15,561 nt of DNA from positions 1 through 15,561 of the forward strand of contig JBLXDM010000022.1 in the NCBI GenBank assembly GCA_048264125.1, in the 5' to 3' direction. Position numbers and translations under genes: made by a program. Source of the DNA: M1-B18 sp048264125 (GTDB lineage Bacteria; Bacillota; Clostridia; Peptostreptococcales; Natronincolaceae). Positions 4,423-13,317 of this stretch are shown here, piece after piece (positions within the stretch are counted from its first letter, which is position 1; each line of letters opens with the position of its first letter). The notes below the pieces were generated by a model. The model ran no database searches, was not told where the DNA came from, and saw only the letters and a list, made by a program, of their open reading frames with translations.

Positions 4423-7400
4423 ATGCCACATCCTGTTCAAGTTGGTAAGAAAGTAAGAATGAGCTATTCCCAAATTGATGAAGTGCAAGATATACCTAAT
4501 CTTATTGAGCTTCAAAAAGAATCCTATGATTGGTTTCTGGATGAAGGATTAAGAGAGGTATTTGCTGACATTTCGCCAATTGAGGACTACACTGGAAATC
4601 TGATCTTAGAATTCGTAGACTTTTATTTGGAAGAGACGCCGAAATATGATGTAGAAGAATCTAAGGATCGTGATGTTACCTATGCAGCGCCATTAAAGGC
4701 AAAGGTAAGATTAATCAATAAGGAAACTGGTGAGGTTAAGGAGCAAGAGGTTTTCATGGGAGATTTCCCATTGATGACGGATACCGGTACATTTATTATA
4801 AATGGGGCGGAGAGAGTAATTGTTAGCCAGCTGGTAAGATCCCCTGGCGTATACTATGGAAAAGAAATGGATAAAACAGGAAAACCACTATTTTCCGCTA
4901 CGGTTATACCAAACAGAGGTGCATGGTTGGAATATGAGACGGATTCCAATGATGTCGTATCAGTGAGAATCGATCGTACCCGTAAACAGCCGGTAACAGT
5001 ATTGTTAAGGGCTTTAGGCTATGGCACCGATCAACAGATTAAGGAGCTGCTGGGAGAGGATGAAAGACTACTGGCTTCTCTGGAAAAGGATAATACAAAG
5101 AGTACTGAGGAAGGACTATTGGAAATTTACAAGCGATTGAGACCCGGCGAGCCGCCGACTGTTGAAAATGCAAAGTCCTTACTTAATACACTATTTTTTG
5201 ATGCAAAAAGATATGATTTAGCCAAGGTTGGGCGCTACAAATTCAATAAGAAGCTGTCGGTGGCCAACAGAGTAATGAATAAAAAGGCCGCAGAAAACAT
5301 AATTGATCAAACTACCGGGGAGATTATAGTAGAAGAGGGTCAGAAAATTGATCGCAAAATGTCCCTAGCAATTCAAAACTCAGGTAATAATGAAGTGCTG
5401 GTATATTCTGAGGACAATAAGGTGACGAAGGTTATCGGTAATCATTTTGTTGATATCAGAACCCATATTAACTTTAACTTAGACGATTTAAAGATAAAAG
5501 AGAGGGTATATTACCCAGTTCTCCAGGAAATCTTAAATTCCTGCCAAAACGAAGCGGAAATTAAGGAAGCCATTAAGGAGAGAATAAGGGAATTAATCCC
5601 GAAGCATATCATTATTTCGGACATCATCGCTTCAATCAATTATGTATTTAACCTACCTCACGAAATAGGAAATGTAGATGACATTGACCATCTAGGAAAC
5701 CGTCGTTTACGTTCTGTTGGTGAGCTATTGCAAAATCAATTCAGAATTGGTCTCTCTAGAATGGAGAGGGTTGTTAAGGAAAGAATGACGATTCAGGACG
5801 TTGACCTTGTGACTCCGCAGGCCCTGATAAACATTCGTCCGGTTGCAGCTGCTATTAAGGAATTCTTCGGCAGCTCACAGCTTTCTCAATTTATGGATCA
5901 AACCAATCCTTTGGCAGAATTAACCCATAAGAGAAGATTATCTGCCCTTGGACCAGGAGGTCTTTCGAGAGAACGTGCGGGCTTCGAGGTTCGTGACGTG
6001 CATCAATCCCACTATGGACGTATGTGTCCGATAGAGACCCCTGAAGGCCCGAACATTGGTCTTATCAACTCTCTAAGTACCTATGCAAAGGTTAATGAGT
6101 ATGGCTTCATTGAAGCACCATATCGAGTAGTCGATAAGAAAAGACAGGTTGTTACCAGCGAGATAGAGTACTTAACGGCTGATGAAGAGGATCTATTCAT
6201 CATTGCACAGGCCAATGAGCCTTTAGATGAAGAGGGTAGATTTGTCAATAAGAGGGTAACCTCTAGGACAAGATTTGGTGGTATAGATGTTGTTCCTTAT
6301 GAAGAGGTTGACTATATGGATGTATCGCCTAAACAGGTGGTATCAGTGGCAACTGCAATGATTCCCTTCCTAGAGAACGACGATGCAAACCGTGCCCTAA
6401 TGGGTTCAAACATGCAACGTCAGGCAGTACCATTGCTTATAACCGATGCGCCTATTATAGGAACAGGTATGGAGCATAGGGCTGCTAAGGACTCCGGAGT
6501 AGTTGTATTGGCTAAAAATAGCGGCGTTATTGATAAGGTAACTGCTAATGAAATTGTAATCAAAAGAGATGACAATGGACAAAAGGACCGATATAAATTA
6601 TTAAAGTTTAAACGTTCAAATCAGGGAACCTGCATTAATCAAAAACCTATAATTAGTAAAGGTGAAGTAGTTAAGGCTGGGGATGTAATAGCAGATGGAC
6701 CTTCAACCGATTATGGTGAAATAGCCCTTGGTCGAAATTGTCTTATTGGGTTTATGACATGGGAAGGCTATAACTATGAGGATGCTATTCTTATAAACGA
6801 AAAACTTGTAATGGAGGACGCTCTAACTACACTTCATATAGAAGAATATGAGGCTGAGGCTAGAGATACTAAGCTAGGACCTGAAGAAATTACAAGAGAT
6901 ATCCCTAACGTTGGCGAAGATTCATTAAAGGATTTAGATGACAGGGGAATTATTAGAATAGGTGCAGAGGTTATATCAGGAGATATATTAGTAGGGAAGG
7001 TAACTCCTAAGGGAGAAACTGAGCTTACTGCAGAAGAAAGGCTGTTAAGAGCTATTTTCGGTGAAAAGGCCAGAGAGGTTAGAGATACCTCCCTAAAGGT
7101 GCCTCATGGTGAGTCTGGTATCATAGTAGATATTAAGGTCTTCACTAGAGAAAAGGGCGATGAGCTTCCACCGGGCGTCAACGAAATGGTTCGTGTGTAT
7201 ATAGCTAAAAAAAGAAAAATCAATGTTGGTGACAAGATGGCTGGACGTCATGGAAATAAAGGGGTTATCTCAAGGGTATTACCTGAAGAGGATATGCCAT
7301 TTTTAGAGGATGGCACACCACTTGAGATCGTGCTTAATCCGCTTGGGGTTCCATCCCGTATGAATATCGGCCAGGTTCTGGAGGTTCACTTGGGTATGGC

Positions 7401-8148
7401 TGCGAAGGCCTTGGGCTGGAAGGTAGCCACCTCAGTATTTGACGGTGCCAATGAACGTGATATTCGTGTTGCTTTAAAAGAAGCAGGGTATCCTACCTCA
7501 GGTAAATTTAAGCTTCATGACGGTAGAACCGGTGAGCCCTTCGATAATCCGGTTACTGTTGGATACATGTATATGCTGAAGCTGCATCACTTGGTTGACG
7601 ATAAGATTCATGCCAGAAGTACAGGCCCATACTCTCTTGTAACTCAGCAGCCATTGGGCGGTAAAGCTCAATTTGGTGGTCAGAGATTTGGAGAGATGGA
7701 GGTTTGGGCTCTGGAGGCCTATGGAGCAGCCCATACATTACAGGAGCTGTTAACCGTTAAGTCCGATGACGTCGTTGGTCGTGTGAAGACCTACGAATGC
7801 ATTGTTAAGGGCGAAAACATTCCTGAGCCAGGCGTGCCGGAATCCTTTAAGGTATTGATTAAAGAGCTTCAAAGCTTATGCTTAGACGTTAAGGTGCTGA
7901 CTGAAGAGGATACTGAGATAGAAATCAAGGAATCCATCGAGGACGATACAAGTGAGCTGAGCATGGAGCACGGAGACTTCGGAAGCGCCAGCGTAGTAAC
8001 GGAGGCTGACGTTGAAACCGACGGGGATGAGGAAGAGGACATAGAAGCTGAAATCGAGTTTATTACTGAGGAAGACTTCGAAATCACTGAATTCAAGGAA
8101 GAGTATTTAGAGGATGATATGGATGACTACGACGATTTCAATTCATAG
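4423..8148 (+). CDS. rpoB: DNA-directed RNA polymerase subunit beta
   Basis: RpoB forms half of the catalytic cleft of RNA polymerase. The 1241-residue product is full length for Firmicutes. It starts MPHPVQVGKKVRMSYSQIDE. The rifampicin pocket at about residues 484-510 contains SSQLSQFMDQTNPLAELTHK; Q489, D492, H502 and S507 correspond to E. coli Q513, D516, H526 and S531, all in the sensitive form. The highly conserved GDKMAGRHGNKG segment lies at 936-947. The last 80 residues (1162-1241) are a strikingly acidic tail, 37 Asp/Glu and only two Lys. The ATG at 4423 follows AAGGAGTG by eight bases. A strong promoter of its own lies about 370 bases upstream and rpoC follows after 54 bases. Confidence 0.98.
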   Translation: MPHPVQVGKKVRMSYSQIDEVQDIPNLIELQKESYDWFLDEGLREVFADISPIEDYTGNLILEFVDFYLEETPKYDVEESKDRDVTYAAPLKAKVRLINKETGEVKEQEVFMGDFPLMTDTGTFIINGAERVIVSQLVRSPGVYYGKEMDKTGKPLFSATVIPNRGAWLEYETDSNDVVSVRIDRTRKQPVTVLLRALGYGTDQQIKELLGEDERLLASLEKDNTKSTEEGLLEIYKRLRPGEPPTVENAKSLLNTLFFDAKRYDLAKVGRYKFNKKLSVANRVMNKKAAENIIDQTTGEIIVEEGQKIDRKMSLAIQNSGNNEVLVYSEDNKVTKVIGNHFVDIRTHINFNLDDLKIKERVYYPVLQEILNSCQNEAEIKEAIKERIRELIPKHIIISDIIASINYVFNLPHEIGNVDDIDHLGNRRLRSVGELLQNQFRIGLSRMERVVKERMTIQDVDLVTPQALINIRPVAAAIKEFFGSSQLSQFMDQTNPLAELTHKRRLSALGPGGLSRERAGFEVRDVHQSHYGRMCPIETPEGPNIGLINSLSTYAKVNEYGFIEAPYRVVDKKRQVVTSEIEYLTADEEDLFIIAQANEPLDEEGRFVNKRVTSRTRFGGIDVVPYEEVDYMDVSPKQVVSVATAMIPFLENDDANRALMGSNMQRQAVPLLITDAPIIGTGMEHRAAKDSGVVVLAKNSGVIDKVTANEIVIKRDDNGQKDRYKLLKFKRSNQGTCINQKPIISKGEVVKAGDVIADGPSTDYGEIALGRNCLIGFMTWEGYNYEDAILINEKLVMEDALTTLHIEEYEAEARDTKLGPEEITRDIPNVGEDSLKDLDDRGIIRIGAEVISGDILVGKVTPKGETELTAEERLLRAIFGEKAREVRDTSLKVPHGESGIIVDIKVFTREKGDELPPGVNEMVRVYIAKKRKINVGDKMAGRHGNKGVISRVLPEEDMPFLEDGTPLEIVLNPLGVPSRMNIGQVLEVHLGMAAKALGWKVATSVFDGANERDIRVALKEAGYPTSGKFKLHDGRTGEPFDNPVTVGYMYMLKLHHLVDDKIHARSTGPYSLVTQQPLGGKAQFGGQRFGEMEVWALEAYGAAHTLQELLTVKSDDVVGRVKTYECIVKGENIPEPGVPESFKVLIKELQSLCLDVKVLTEEDTEIEIKESIEDDTSELSMEHGDFGSASVVTEADVETDGDEEEDIEAEIEFITEEDFEITEFKEEYLEDDMDDYDDFNS

Positions 8149-8202
8149 TTACTTAAGCTTAACGGGGAGCTTATTAAACTATATGGAAGGGAGAGAGACT
8201 CC

Positions 8203-11200
8203 TTGTACGAATTAAACAATTTTGAGTCGATACAAATCTCTTTAGCTTCTCCTGAAAAAATCAGACAATGGTCAAAGGGAGAGGTAAAGAAGCCAGAAAC
8301 AATAAACTATCGTACCCTAAAGCCTGAAAAAGAAGGTCTCTTCTGTGAAAAGATATTTGGGCCTACTAAGGACTGGGAATGTCATTGCGGTAAATATAAA
8401 AGAGTTAGATATAAGGGTGTAATCTGCGATCGTTGCGGCGTAGAAGTAACAAAATCAAAGGTTAGAAGAGAGAGAATGGGGCATATAGAATTAGCTGCCC
8501 CGGTATCTCATATTTGGTACTTCAAGGGAATTCCAAGTAGAATGGGTCTTTTGTTAGATATGTCACCGAGATCCCTTGAGAAGGTGCTATACTTTGCTGC
8601 CTATATCGTAACCGATACTGGAGAAACGCCTTTATCAGAAAAGCAGATACTGACAGAGAAGGAATACAGCGAGGCGATAGAAAAGTATGGTTATCGCTTC
8701 AAGGCCAGCATGGGTGCAGAGGCTGTTAAGGAGCTATTACAGAAAATAGATCTAGAATCCCTGGCTAAGGATTTAAAGTATAAGCTAAAGGAAAGCACCG
8801 GTCAAAAAAGAGTTAGAACCATTAGAAGACTGGAGGTTGTTGAAGCCTTCAGATTATCCGGTAATATGCCGGAGTGGATGATTCTTGATGTTGTTCCGGT
8901 GATACCTCCTGAGCTAAGACCAATGGTTCAATTGGATGGTGGTAGGTTTGCTACCTCAGATTTAAATGACCTTTATAGAAGGGTTATCAATAGAAATAAC
9001 CGTCTGAAGAGATTACTTGATTTAGGAGCTCCTGATATCATCGTAAGAAATGAAAAAAGGATGCTGCAGGAGGCGGTAGATGCTTTAATTGATAATGGTA
9101 GAAGAGGAAAGCCCGTAACTGGACCCGGTAACAGACCATTAAAATCATTATCCGATATGCTAAAGGGTAAGCAGGGACGTTTCCGTCAAAACCTTCTTGG
9201 TAAGCGTGTTGACTATTCTGGACGTTCGGTTATTGTTGTTGGGCCTGAGCTAAAGTTCTATCAGTGTGGTCTTCCTAAGAGAATGGCTCTGGAGCTATTT
9301 AAGCCCTTTGTAATGAAGAAGCTTGTAGAGGAAAACTATGCACATAATATAAAGAGTGCCAAGAGAATGGTTGAAAAGGTACGAAATGAAGTATGGGATG
9401 TCCTGGAGGAAGTCATCAGTGAGCATCCGGTTCTTCTTAATCGTGCTCCTACTTTGCATAGATTAGGTATTCAGGCCTTTGAGCCGATATTGGTTGAAGG
9501 TAAGGCTATTAAGCTGCATCCGTTAGTATGTACAGCCTACAACGCTGACTTTGACGGTGACCAGATGGCGGTTCACGTGCCTCTATCCGTTGAGGCGCAG
9601 GCTGAAGCCAGATTCCTAATGCTATCACCAAACAACATTCTTGCACCAAAGGATGGTCAGCCTATTACTACGCCAACTCAGGATATGGTTCTTGGTAGCT
9701 ATTATCTAACCATTGAAGATGATGGTGTTAAGGGCGAGGGCATGGTATTTAAGGATATGCAGGAGCTGGAGATGGCCTATGCCACCGGTGCCGCTAGTCT
9801 TCATGCCAGAGTAAGGCTACGAACAAAATTAACACCAGATGACCCAGGAAAGCTTGTGGAAAGTACAGTTGGACGTTTTATTTTCAACGAGAAAATTCCT
9901 CAGGATCTTGGCTTTGTTGACAGGAGTAAGGATAAGTATAGCCTTGAGGTAGATTTCCTATGCGACAAGAAAAATCTTGGTAAGGTTATAGACAAATGCT
10001 TTAGAAAGCATGGTAACACACAAACATCTATAATGCTGGACTATATAAAATCCAAGGGCTTCCAATTCTCCACAAAGGGTGCTATTACCATAGCCGTTAC
10101 AGATATGGAAATACCTAAGGAGAAGGCAGAGTTAATCTCTCAAGCAGAAGAAAAAATAGATAAGTATGAAAAGGCGTTTAGAAGAGGGCTTATTTCCGAG
10201 GAAGAAAGATACGAAAAGGTTATTGAGACCTGGACAGCAACAACTGAACAGGTAACTGATGCCCTAATGGCAGGTCTGGATAAATTAAACAATGTATTTA
10301 TCATGGCGCATTCAGGTGCGAGGGGTAGTAAAAACCAAATTCGTCAGTTGGGCGGTATGAGGGGTCTGATGGCAAATGCAACCGGTAGAACGGTGGAAAT
10401 GCCTATCAAGTCTAACTTCCGTGAGGGTCTGACGGTACTAGAGTACTTTATTTCAACCCATGGTGCCCGTAAAGGTCTTGCCGATACAGCCTTACGTACT
10501 GCTGACTCCGGTTACTTAACCAGACGTCTGGTTGACGTAAGTCAGGATGTCATCATCAGAGAAATAGATTGCGGTACTGATAACGGTATATATGCAGTAG
10601 ATTTCAAGGATGGCAATGAGGTAATAGAGGAGCTTTATGATAGAATAGTTGGTAGACATTGCCTTGAGGATATAAAACACCCTGAAACCGGTGAACTGAT
10701 ACTAGCTAAGGGTGAGATGATTCTTGAGAATGATGCTGATAGAATTATAAGCGCTGGCGTTAAAAGGGTTAAGATGAGATCCATGCTAACCTGTGCTACA
10801 AGACAAGGCGTATGTGGAACCTGCTATGGTAGAAACCTTGCAACCGGCGAGCCTGTCAAGGTAGGGGAGGCAGTTGGTATTATTGCAGCTCAATCCATTG
10901 GTGAGCCTGGTACACAGTTAACAATGCGTACCTTCCATACTGGTGGAGTTGCTGGAGCCGATATCACTCAAGGTCTCCCAAGGGTTGAGGAGCTTTTCGA
11001 GGCTCGTAAGCCAAAGGGTCTTGCCATCATCAGTGAAATTGGTGGCACTGTAGAGCTTAGTGAAAATCGTAAGAAGCGTGAGGTTACAGTTGCATCACCA
11101 GATGGTGAGTCTGCAACCTACCTGATTCCTTACAGCTCAAGAATTAAGGTAAAGCAAGGTCAGGTCATTGAGCCAGGCGATGAGATAACCCAAGGTTCTG

Positions 11201-11718
11201 TAAATCCACATGACATTCTTAGAATTAAGGGCGTTGAAGGGGTTCAAACCTATATAACTAAAGAAGTACAAAGGGTTTATCGTCTTCAAGGGGTTGACAT
11301 CAATGACAAGCATATAGAAGTCATTGTGCGTCAGATGTTAAACAGAGTTAAGGTAGAGGAGTCAGGTGATACTGAATTATTGCCGGGTGCATTAGAAAGC
11401 ATCTTCTCTGTGGAAGCCGCAAATGCGAAGCTACCTCCAGATGCTGAGCCTGCAACCTATAAACGAACACTGTTGGGTATTACGAAGGCATCGTTGGCTA
11501 CAGAATCCTTCTTGTCAGCTGCGTCCTTCCAGGAAACCACTAGGGTATTAACTGAGGCTGCAATTAAAGGTAAGACAGATTATCTAGTTGGTCTTAAAGA
11601 AAATGTTATTATAGGTAAGCTGATACCTGCAGGTACAGGAATGAAACGCTATAAGAGCATAGCCATATCCACAGATGACAAGGAAGAGGCATTAGACATC
11701 ACTGAGGAGCTGGTTTAA
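8203..11718 (+). CDS. rpoC: DNA-directed RNA polymerase subunit beta'
   Basis: RpoC carries the catalytic magnesium and completes the polymerase cleft with RpoB. The 1171-residue product is of normal Firmicutes size. The N-terminal zinc ribbon uses C60, C62, C75 and C78 (CHCGKYKRVRYKGVICDRCG). The active-site loop NADFDGDQM is at 447-455, with Mg-binding D449, D451 and D453. The second zinc site uses C790, C864, C871 and C874. The trigger-loop/bridge-helix regions, including GEPGTQLTMRTFHTGGVAG, are intact. The start is TTG at 8203, supported by AAGGGAGAGAG at 8187-8197 and a family-like N-terminus (YELNNFESIQISLASPEKIR). No terminator follows directly; a new promoter begins 15 bases after the stop. 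Confidence 0.98.
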   Translation: MYELNNFESIQISLASPEKIRQWSKGEVKKPETINYRTLKPEKEGLFCEKIFGPTKDWECHCGKYKRVRYKGVICDRCGVEVTKSKVRRERMGHIELAAPVSHIWYFKGIPSRMGLLLDMSPRSLEKVLYFAAYIVTDTGETPLSEKQILTEKEYSEAIEKYGYRFKASMGAEAVKELLQKIDLESLAKDLKYKLKESTGQKRVRTIRRLEVVEAFRLSGNMPEWMILDVVPVIPPELRPMVQLDGGRFATSDLNDLYRRVINRNNRLKRLLDLGAPDIIVRNEKRMLQEAVDALIDNGRRGKPVTGPGNRPLKSLSDMLKGKQGRFRQNLLGKRVDYSGRSVIVVGPELKFYQCGLPKRMALELFKPFVMKKLVEENYAHNIKSAKRMVEKVRNEVWDVLEEVISEHPVLLNRAPTLHRLGIQAFEPILVEGKAIKLHPLVCTAYNADFDGDQMAVHVPLSVEAQAEARFLMLSPNNILAPKDGQPITTPTQDMVLGSYYLTIEDDGVKGEGMVFKDMQELEMAYATGAASLHARVRLRTKLTPDDPGKLVESTVGRFIFNEKIPQDLGFVDRSKDKYSLEVDFLCDKKNLGKVIDKCFRKHGNTQTSIMLDYIKSKGFQFSTKGAITIAVTDMEIPKEKAELISQAEEKIDKYEKAFRRGLISEEERYEKVIETWTATTEQVTDALMAGLDKLNNVFIMAHSGARGSKNQIRQLGGMRGLMANATGRTVEMPIKSNFREGLTVLEYFISTHGARKGLADTALRTADSGYLTRRLVDVSQDVIIREIDCGTDNGIYAVDFKDGNEVIEELYDRIVGRHCLEDIKHPETGELILAKGEMILENDADRIISAGVKRVKMRSMLTCATRQGVCGTCYGRNLATGEPVKVGEAVGIIAAQSIGEPGTQLTMRTFHTGGVAGADITQGLPRVEELFEARKPKGLAIISEIGGTVELSENRKKREVTVASPDGESATYLIPYSSRIKVKQGQVIEPGDEITQGSVNPHDILRIKGVEGVQTYITKEVQRVYRLQGVDINDKHIEVIVRQMLNRVKVEESGDTELLPGALESIFSVEAANAKLPPDAEPATYKRTLLGITKASLATESFLSAASFQETTRVLTEAAIKGKTDYLVGLKENVIIGKLIPAGTGMKRYKSIAISTDDKEEALDITEELV

Positions 11719-11733
11719 TTAACAAATAAACAG

Positions 11734-11762
11734 TTGACACTGATTTTAACAAGTGTTAGAAT
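11734..11762 (+). promoter_or_regulatory. Extended -10 promoter for the L7Ae-rpsL-rpsG-fusA unit
   Basis: TTGACA at 11734-11739 and TAGAAT at 11757-11762 are 17 bases apart, with TG at 11754-11755 giving an extended -10. The transcript would start near 11769, about 80 bases before the L7Ae-like gene. The box pair is the same as at 2693. Confidence 0.82.
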
Positions 11763-11790
11763 ATTATAGTGTGTAAAGAGGAAAGTTGAC

Positions 11791-11837
11791 TTTTTTATCA
11801 TCTGGGAGATTGCAAGGTCTCCCAGATATTTAAAAAG
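11791..11837 (+). promoter_or_regulatory. Leader hairpin before the L7Ae-like gene
   Basis: ATCTGGGAGA at 11800-11809 and TCTCCCAGAT at 11818-11827 form a perfect 10-bp stem with loop TTGCAAGG. Flanking CTTTTTT (11790-11796) and AAAAAG (11832-11837) can lengthen it and reach into the ribosome-binding site AAGGGAGG (11835-11842). No T run follows on the plus strand, so a translational effect is more likely than termination. The product binds RNA in this family, so feedback control is possible but unproven. Confidence 0.55.
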
Positions 11838-11850
11838 GGAGGAAACTTTA

Positions 11851-12093
11851 ATGTTAGAAATTCTGCAGCACGAAAAAAAAGCAGTCGGAATTAAGCAGAC
11901 GACAAAGGCTTTGAAGCAGGACATTGCCAGAGCTCTATATGTAGCAGAGGATGCAGACGCCTATTTAATCGATCAGCTGATTGAGCTTGCTCGATCAAAG
12001 CAGGTCGAGGTTATCAAAATAGAATCCATGAAAAAGCTTGGTAAGGCCTGTGGCATTGATGTAGGGGCTGCAGCAGCAGCCGTACTAAAATAA
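11851..12093 (+). CDS. rplGB: L7Ae/YbxF-family ribosome-associated RNA-binding protein
   Basis: The 80-residue protein belongs to the short bacterial L7Ae family (YbxF, also called RplGB). These proteins bind kink-turn RNA and associate with the ribosome. The sequence shows the family pattern: VGIKQTTKALKQDIARALYV near the N-terminus, then the acidic AEDAD, VEVIKIESMKKLGKACGIDV, and an alanine-rich end (VGAAAAAVLK). It is compact with no membrane or signal segment. The ATG at 11851 follows AAGGGAGG (11835-11842) by eight bases. Its place between rpoC and rpsL is conserved in Firmicutes. It starts a unit with its own promoter and structured leader. The exact physiological role of this family is poorly defined. 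Confidence 0.92.
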   Translation: MLEILQHEKKAVGIKQTTKALKQDIARALYVAEDADAYLIDQLIELARSKQVEVIKIESMKKLGKACGIDVGAAAAAVLK

Positions 12094-12113
12094 CTTAACG
12101 AGTGCATCAGGGA

Positions 12114-12148
12114 AAAGACAATTTATCTTTATGGAGATAAATGTTTTT
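12114..12148 (+). terminator. Weak terminator or attenuator before rpsL
   Basis: ATTTATCT at 12121-12128 pairs exactly with AGATAAAT at 12135-12142 (loop TTATGG). With A12120 bulged, AAAGAC at 12114-12119 can pair with GTTTTT at 12143-12148, which also serves as a T run. The stem is AT-rich, so termination would be inefficient; it may set the ratio of the L7Ae-like gene to rpsL. Confidence 0.5.
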
Positions 12149-12187
12149 CTATGTTTATAGCTTTATTATTGGAAGGAGGTGCAATAG

Positions 12188-12610
12188 ATGCCAACTATAA
12201 GCCAGCTAGTACGTAAAGGTAGAAAAGAAGTATTAGAAAAATCAACAGCTCCTGCTTTACAAAAAGGTCTTAACACTTTAAGAAGAAAGACCACTGATCT
12301 TAGCGCACCACAAAAAAGAGGAGTTTGTACTTCTGTAAAAACCGTTACTCCTAAAAAGCCTAACTCAGCTTTGAGAAAGGTTGCAAGGGTAAGACTAACA
12401 AATGGTATTGAGGTTACGGCCTATATCCCTGGAATTGGACACAATCTTCAGGAGCATAGCGTTGTTTTAATCAGAGGCGGTAGAGTTAAAGACTTACCGG
12501 GAGTTAGATACCATATCGTTAGAGGAACACTTGATACTGCAGGAGTAGCCAACAGAAAGCAATCAAGATCTAAATACGGAGCTAAGAGACCAAAGGCTGC
12601 TAAAAAGTAA
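12188..12610 (+). CDS. rpsL: 30S ribosomal protein S12
   Basis: S12 sits at the decoding centre and controls accuracy. The 140-residue product is full length for Gram-positives and starts MPTISQLVRKGRKEVLEKS. The conserved decoding loop TPKKPNSALRK is at residues 54-64; lysines 56 and 57 in it are unaltered, as in streptomycin-sensitive strains. The second loop GGRVKDLPGVRYH (97-109) contains K101 and D102, the aspartate methylthiolated by RimO in bacteria that have that enzyme. The C-terminus ARSKYG-type motif (SRSKYGAKRPKAAKK) is normal. The ATG at 12188 follows AAGGAGGTG (12173-12181) by six bases. rpsG and fusA follow, the classic str operon order. Confidence 0.98.
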   Translation: MPTISQLVRKGRKEVLEKSTAPALQKGLNTLRRKTTDLSAPQKRGVCTSVKTVTPKKPNSALRKVARVRLTNGIEVTAYIPGIGHNLQEHSVVLIRGGRVKDLPGVRYHIVRGTLDTAGVANRKQSRSKYGAKRPKAAKK

Positions 12611-12642
12611 AACATATCGGAGCGTTAATGCATATAAATAGC

Positions 12643-12752
12643 TACCCCCTAAGTTCGGGGGTTTGGGTAAGTACAGCATTATTTGCGCACAACGGCAATC
12701 CATAGTGGTTGACGAGTACCGATGAACAACTTATTGATTTTTATGAGGAGGG
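12643..12752 (+). promoter_or_regulatory. Structured rpsL-rpsG intergenic region, possible S7 site
   Basis: CCCCC at 12645-12649 pairs with GGGGG at 12657-12661 (loop TAAGTTC); only TTT follows, so it is a poor terminator. Further on, CGCACAA (12686-12692), CGG (12693-12695), CAT (12701-12703) and GTGGTT (12705-12710) are collinear with the universal 16S rRNA segment near E. coli 930-955, with one gap, one inserted base and a five-base mismatch. That rRNA segment borders the S7-binding junction. GTAC at 12671-12674 could pair with GTAC at 12716-12719 to enclose it. In E. coli S7 represses its own translation from this same intercistronic place; here it is an inference from resemblance. Confidence 0.45.
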
Positions 12753-12759
12753 AAGCGAA

Positions 12760-13230
12760 GTGCCAAGAAAAGGTAATGTACCAAAAAGAGAAGTATTGGC
12801 AGATCCTATTTACGGAAGCCAGGTTGTTGCTAAGTTAATCAATAATCTTATGGTGGATGGAAAAAAGGGTACTGCACAAACAGTAGTATATGAAGCATTC
12901 GAGCTTATAAAGGAAAGAACTGGAAATGATCCGTTGGAAGTGTTTGAAAAAGCAATGAACAATATCATGCCAGTTTTAGAGGTTAAAGCTAGACGTGTTG
13001 GTGGTGCTAACTATCAAGTGCCAATAGAAGTAAGAACTGACAGAAGACAAACTCTAGGATTAAGATGGTTAATCGGATATACTAGAAAACGTGGCGAAAA
13101 GGGCATGGTGGAAAAGCTTGCTAAGGAAATCATGGATGCCGCCAATAATTTAGGAGCTTCTGTGAAGAAGAGAGAAGATACACATAAAATGGCAGAAGCA
13201 AACAAAGCATTCGCACACTATAGATGGTAA
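12760..13230 (+). CDS. rpsG: 30S ribosomal protein S7
   Basis: S7 nucleates assembly of the 30S head and lines the E-site tRNA exit. The 156-residue product starts MPRKGNVPKREVLADPIYGS, exactly the family N-terminus. It contains the conserved KARRVGGANYQVPIEVR (about 75-91) and the RGEKGMVEKLAKEI segment, and ends THKMAEANKAFAHYRW. I chose GTG at 12760 because AGGAGGG (12746-12752) lies seven bases before it. The frame stays open upstream to a TTG at 12709, but the extra 17 residues match no S7 and that codon has no ribosome-binding site. It is third in the L7Ae-rpsL-rpsG-fusA unit, 149 bases after rpsL. Confidence 0.97.
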   Translation: MPRKGNVPKREVLADPIYGSQVVAKLINNLMVDGKKGTAQTVVYEAFELIKERTGNDPLEVFEKAMNNIMPVLEVKARRVGGANYQVPIEVRTDRRQTLGLRWLIGYTRKRGEKGMVEKLAKEIMDAANNLGASVKKREDTHKMAEANKAFAHYRW

Positions 13231-13317
13231 TTTGATGTTTAGAATAGCATTAAATGGATATCCTATCTAAGTATAAGGAAAGCAGATTGTGTAGTTCTGT
13301 ATGGAAGGAGGATTTAC

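Noticed and set aside
7869..8096. A serine-rich minus-strand frame opposite the end of rpoB
   Set aside because: The Ser/Val-rich translation is simply the antisense of the GAA/GAT-rich acidic tail.
12709..12737. TTGACG-N17-TATTGA as a promoter for rpsG
   Set aside because: The -10 is only a 3/6 match and the genes are better explained as one transcript.
12709..12759. TTG at 12709 as the start of rpsG, adding 17 residues
   Set aside because: It has no ribosome-binding site, the extra residues match no S7, and GTG at 12760 has AGGAGGG at the right distance.
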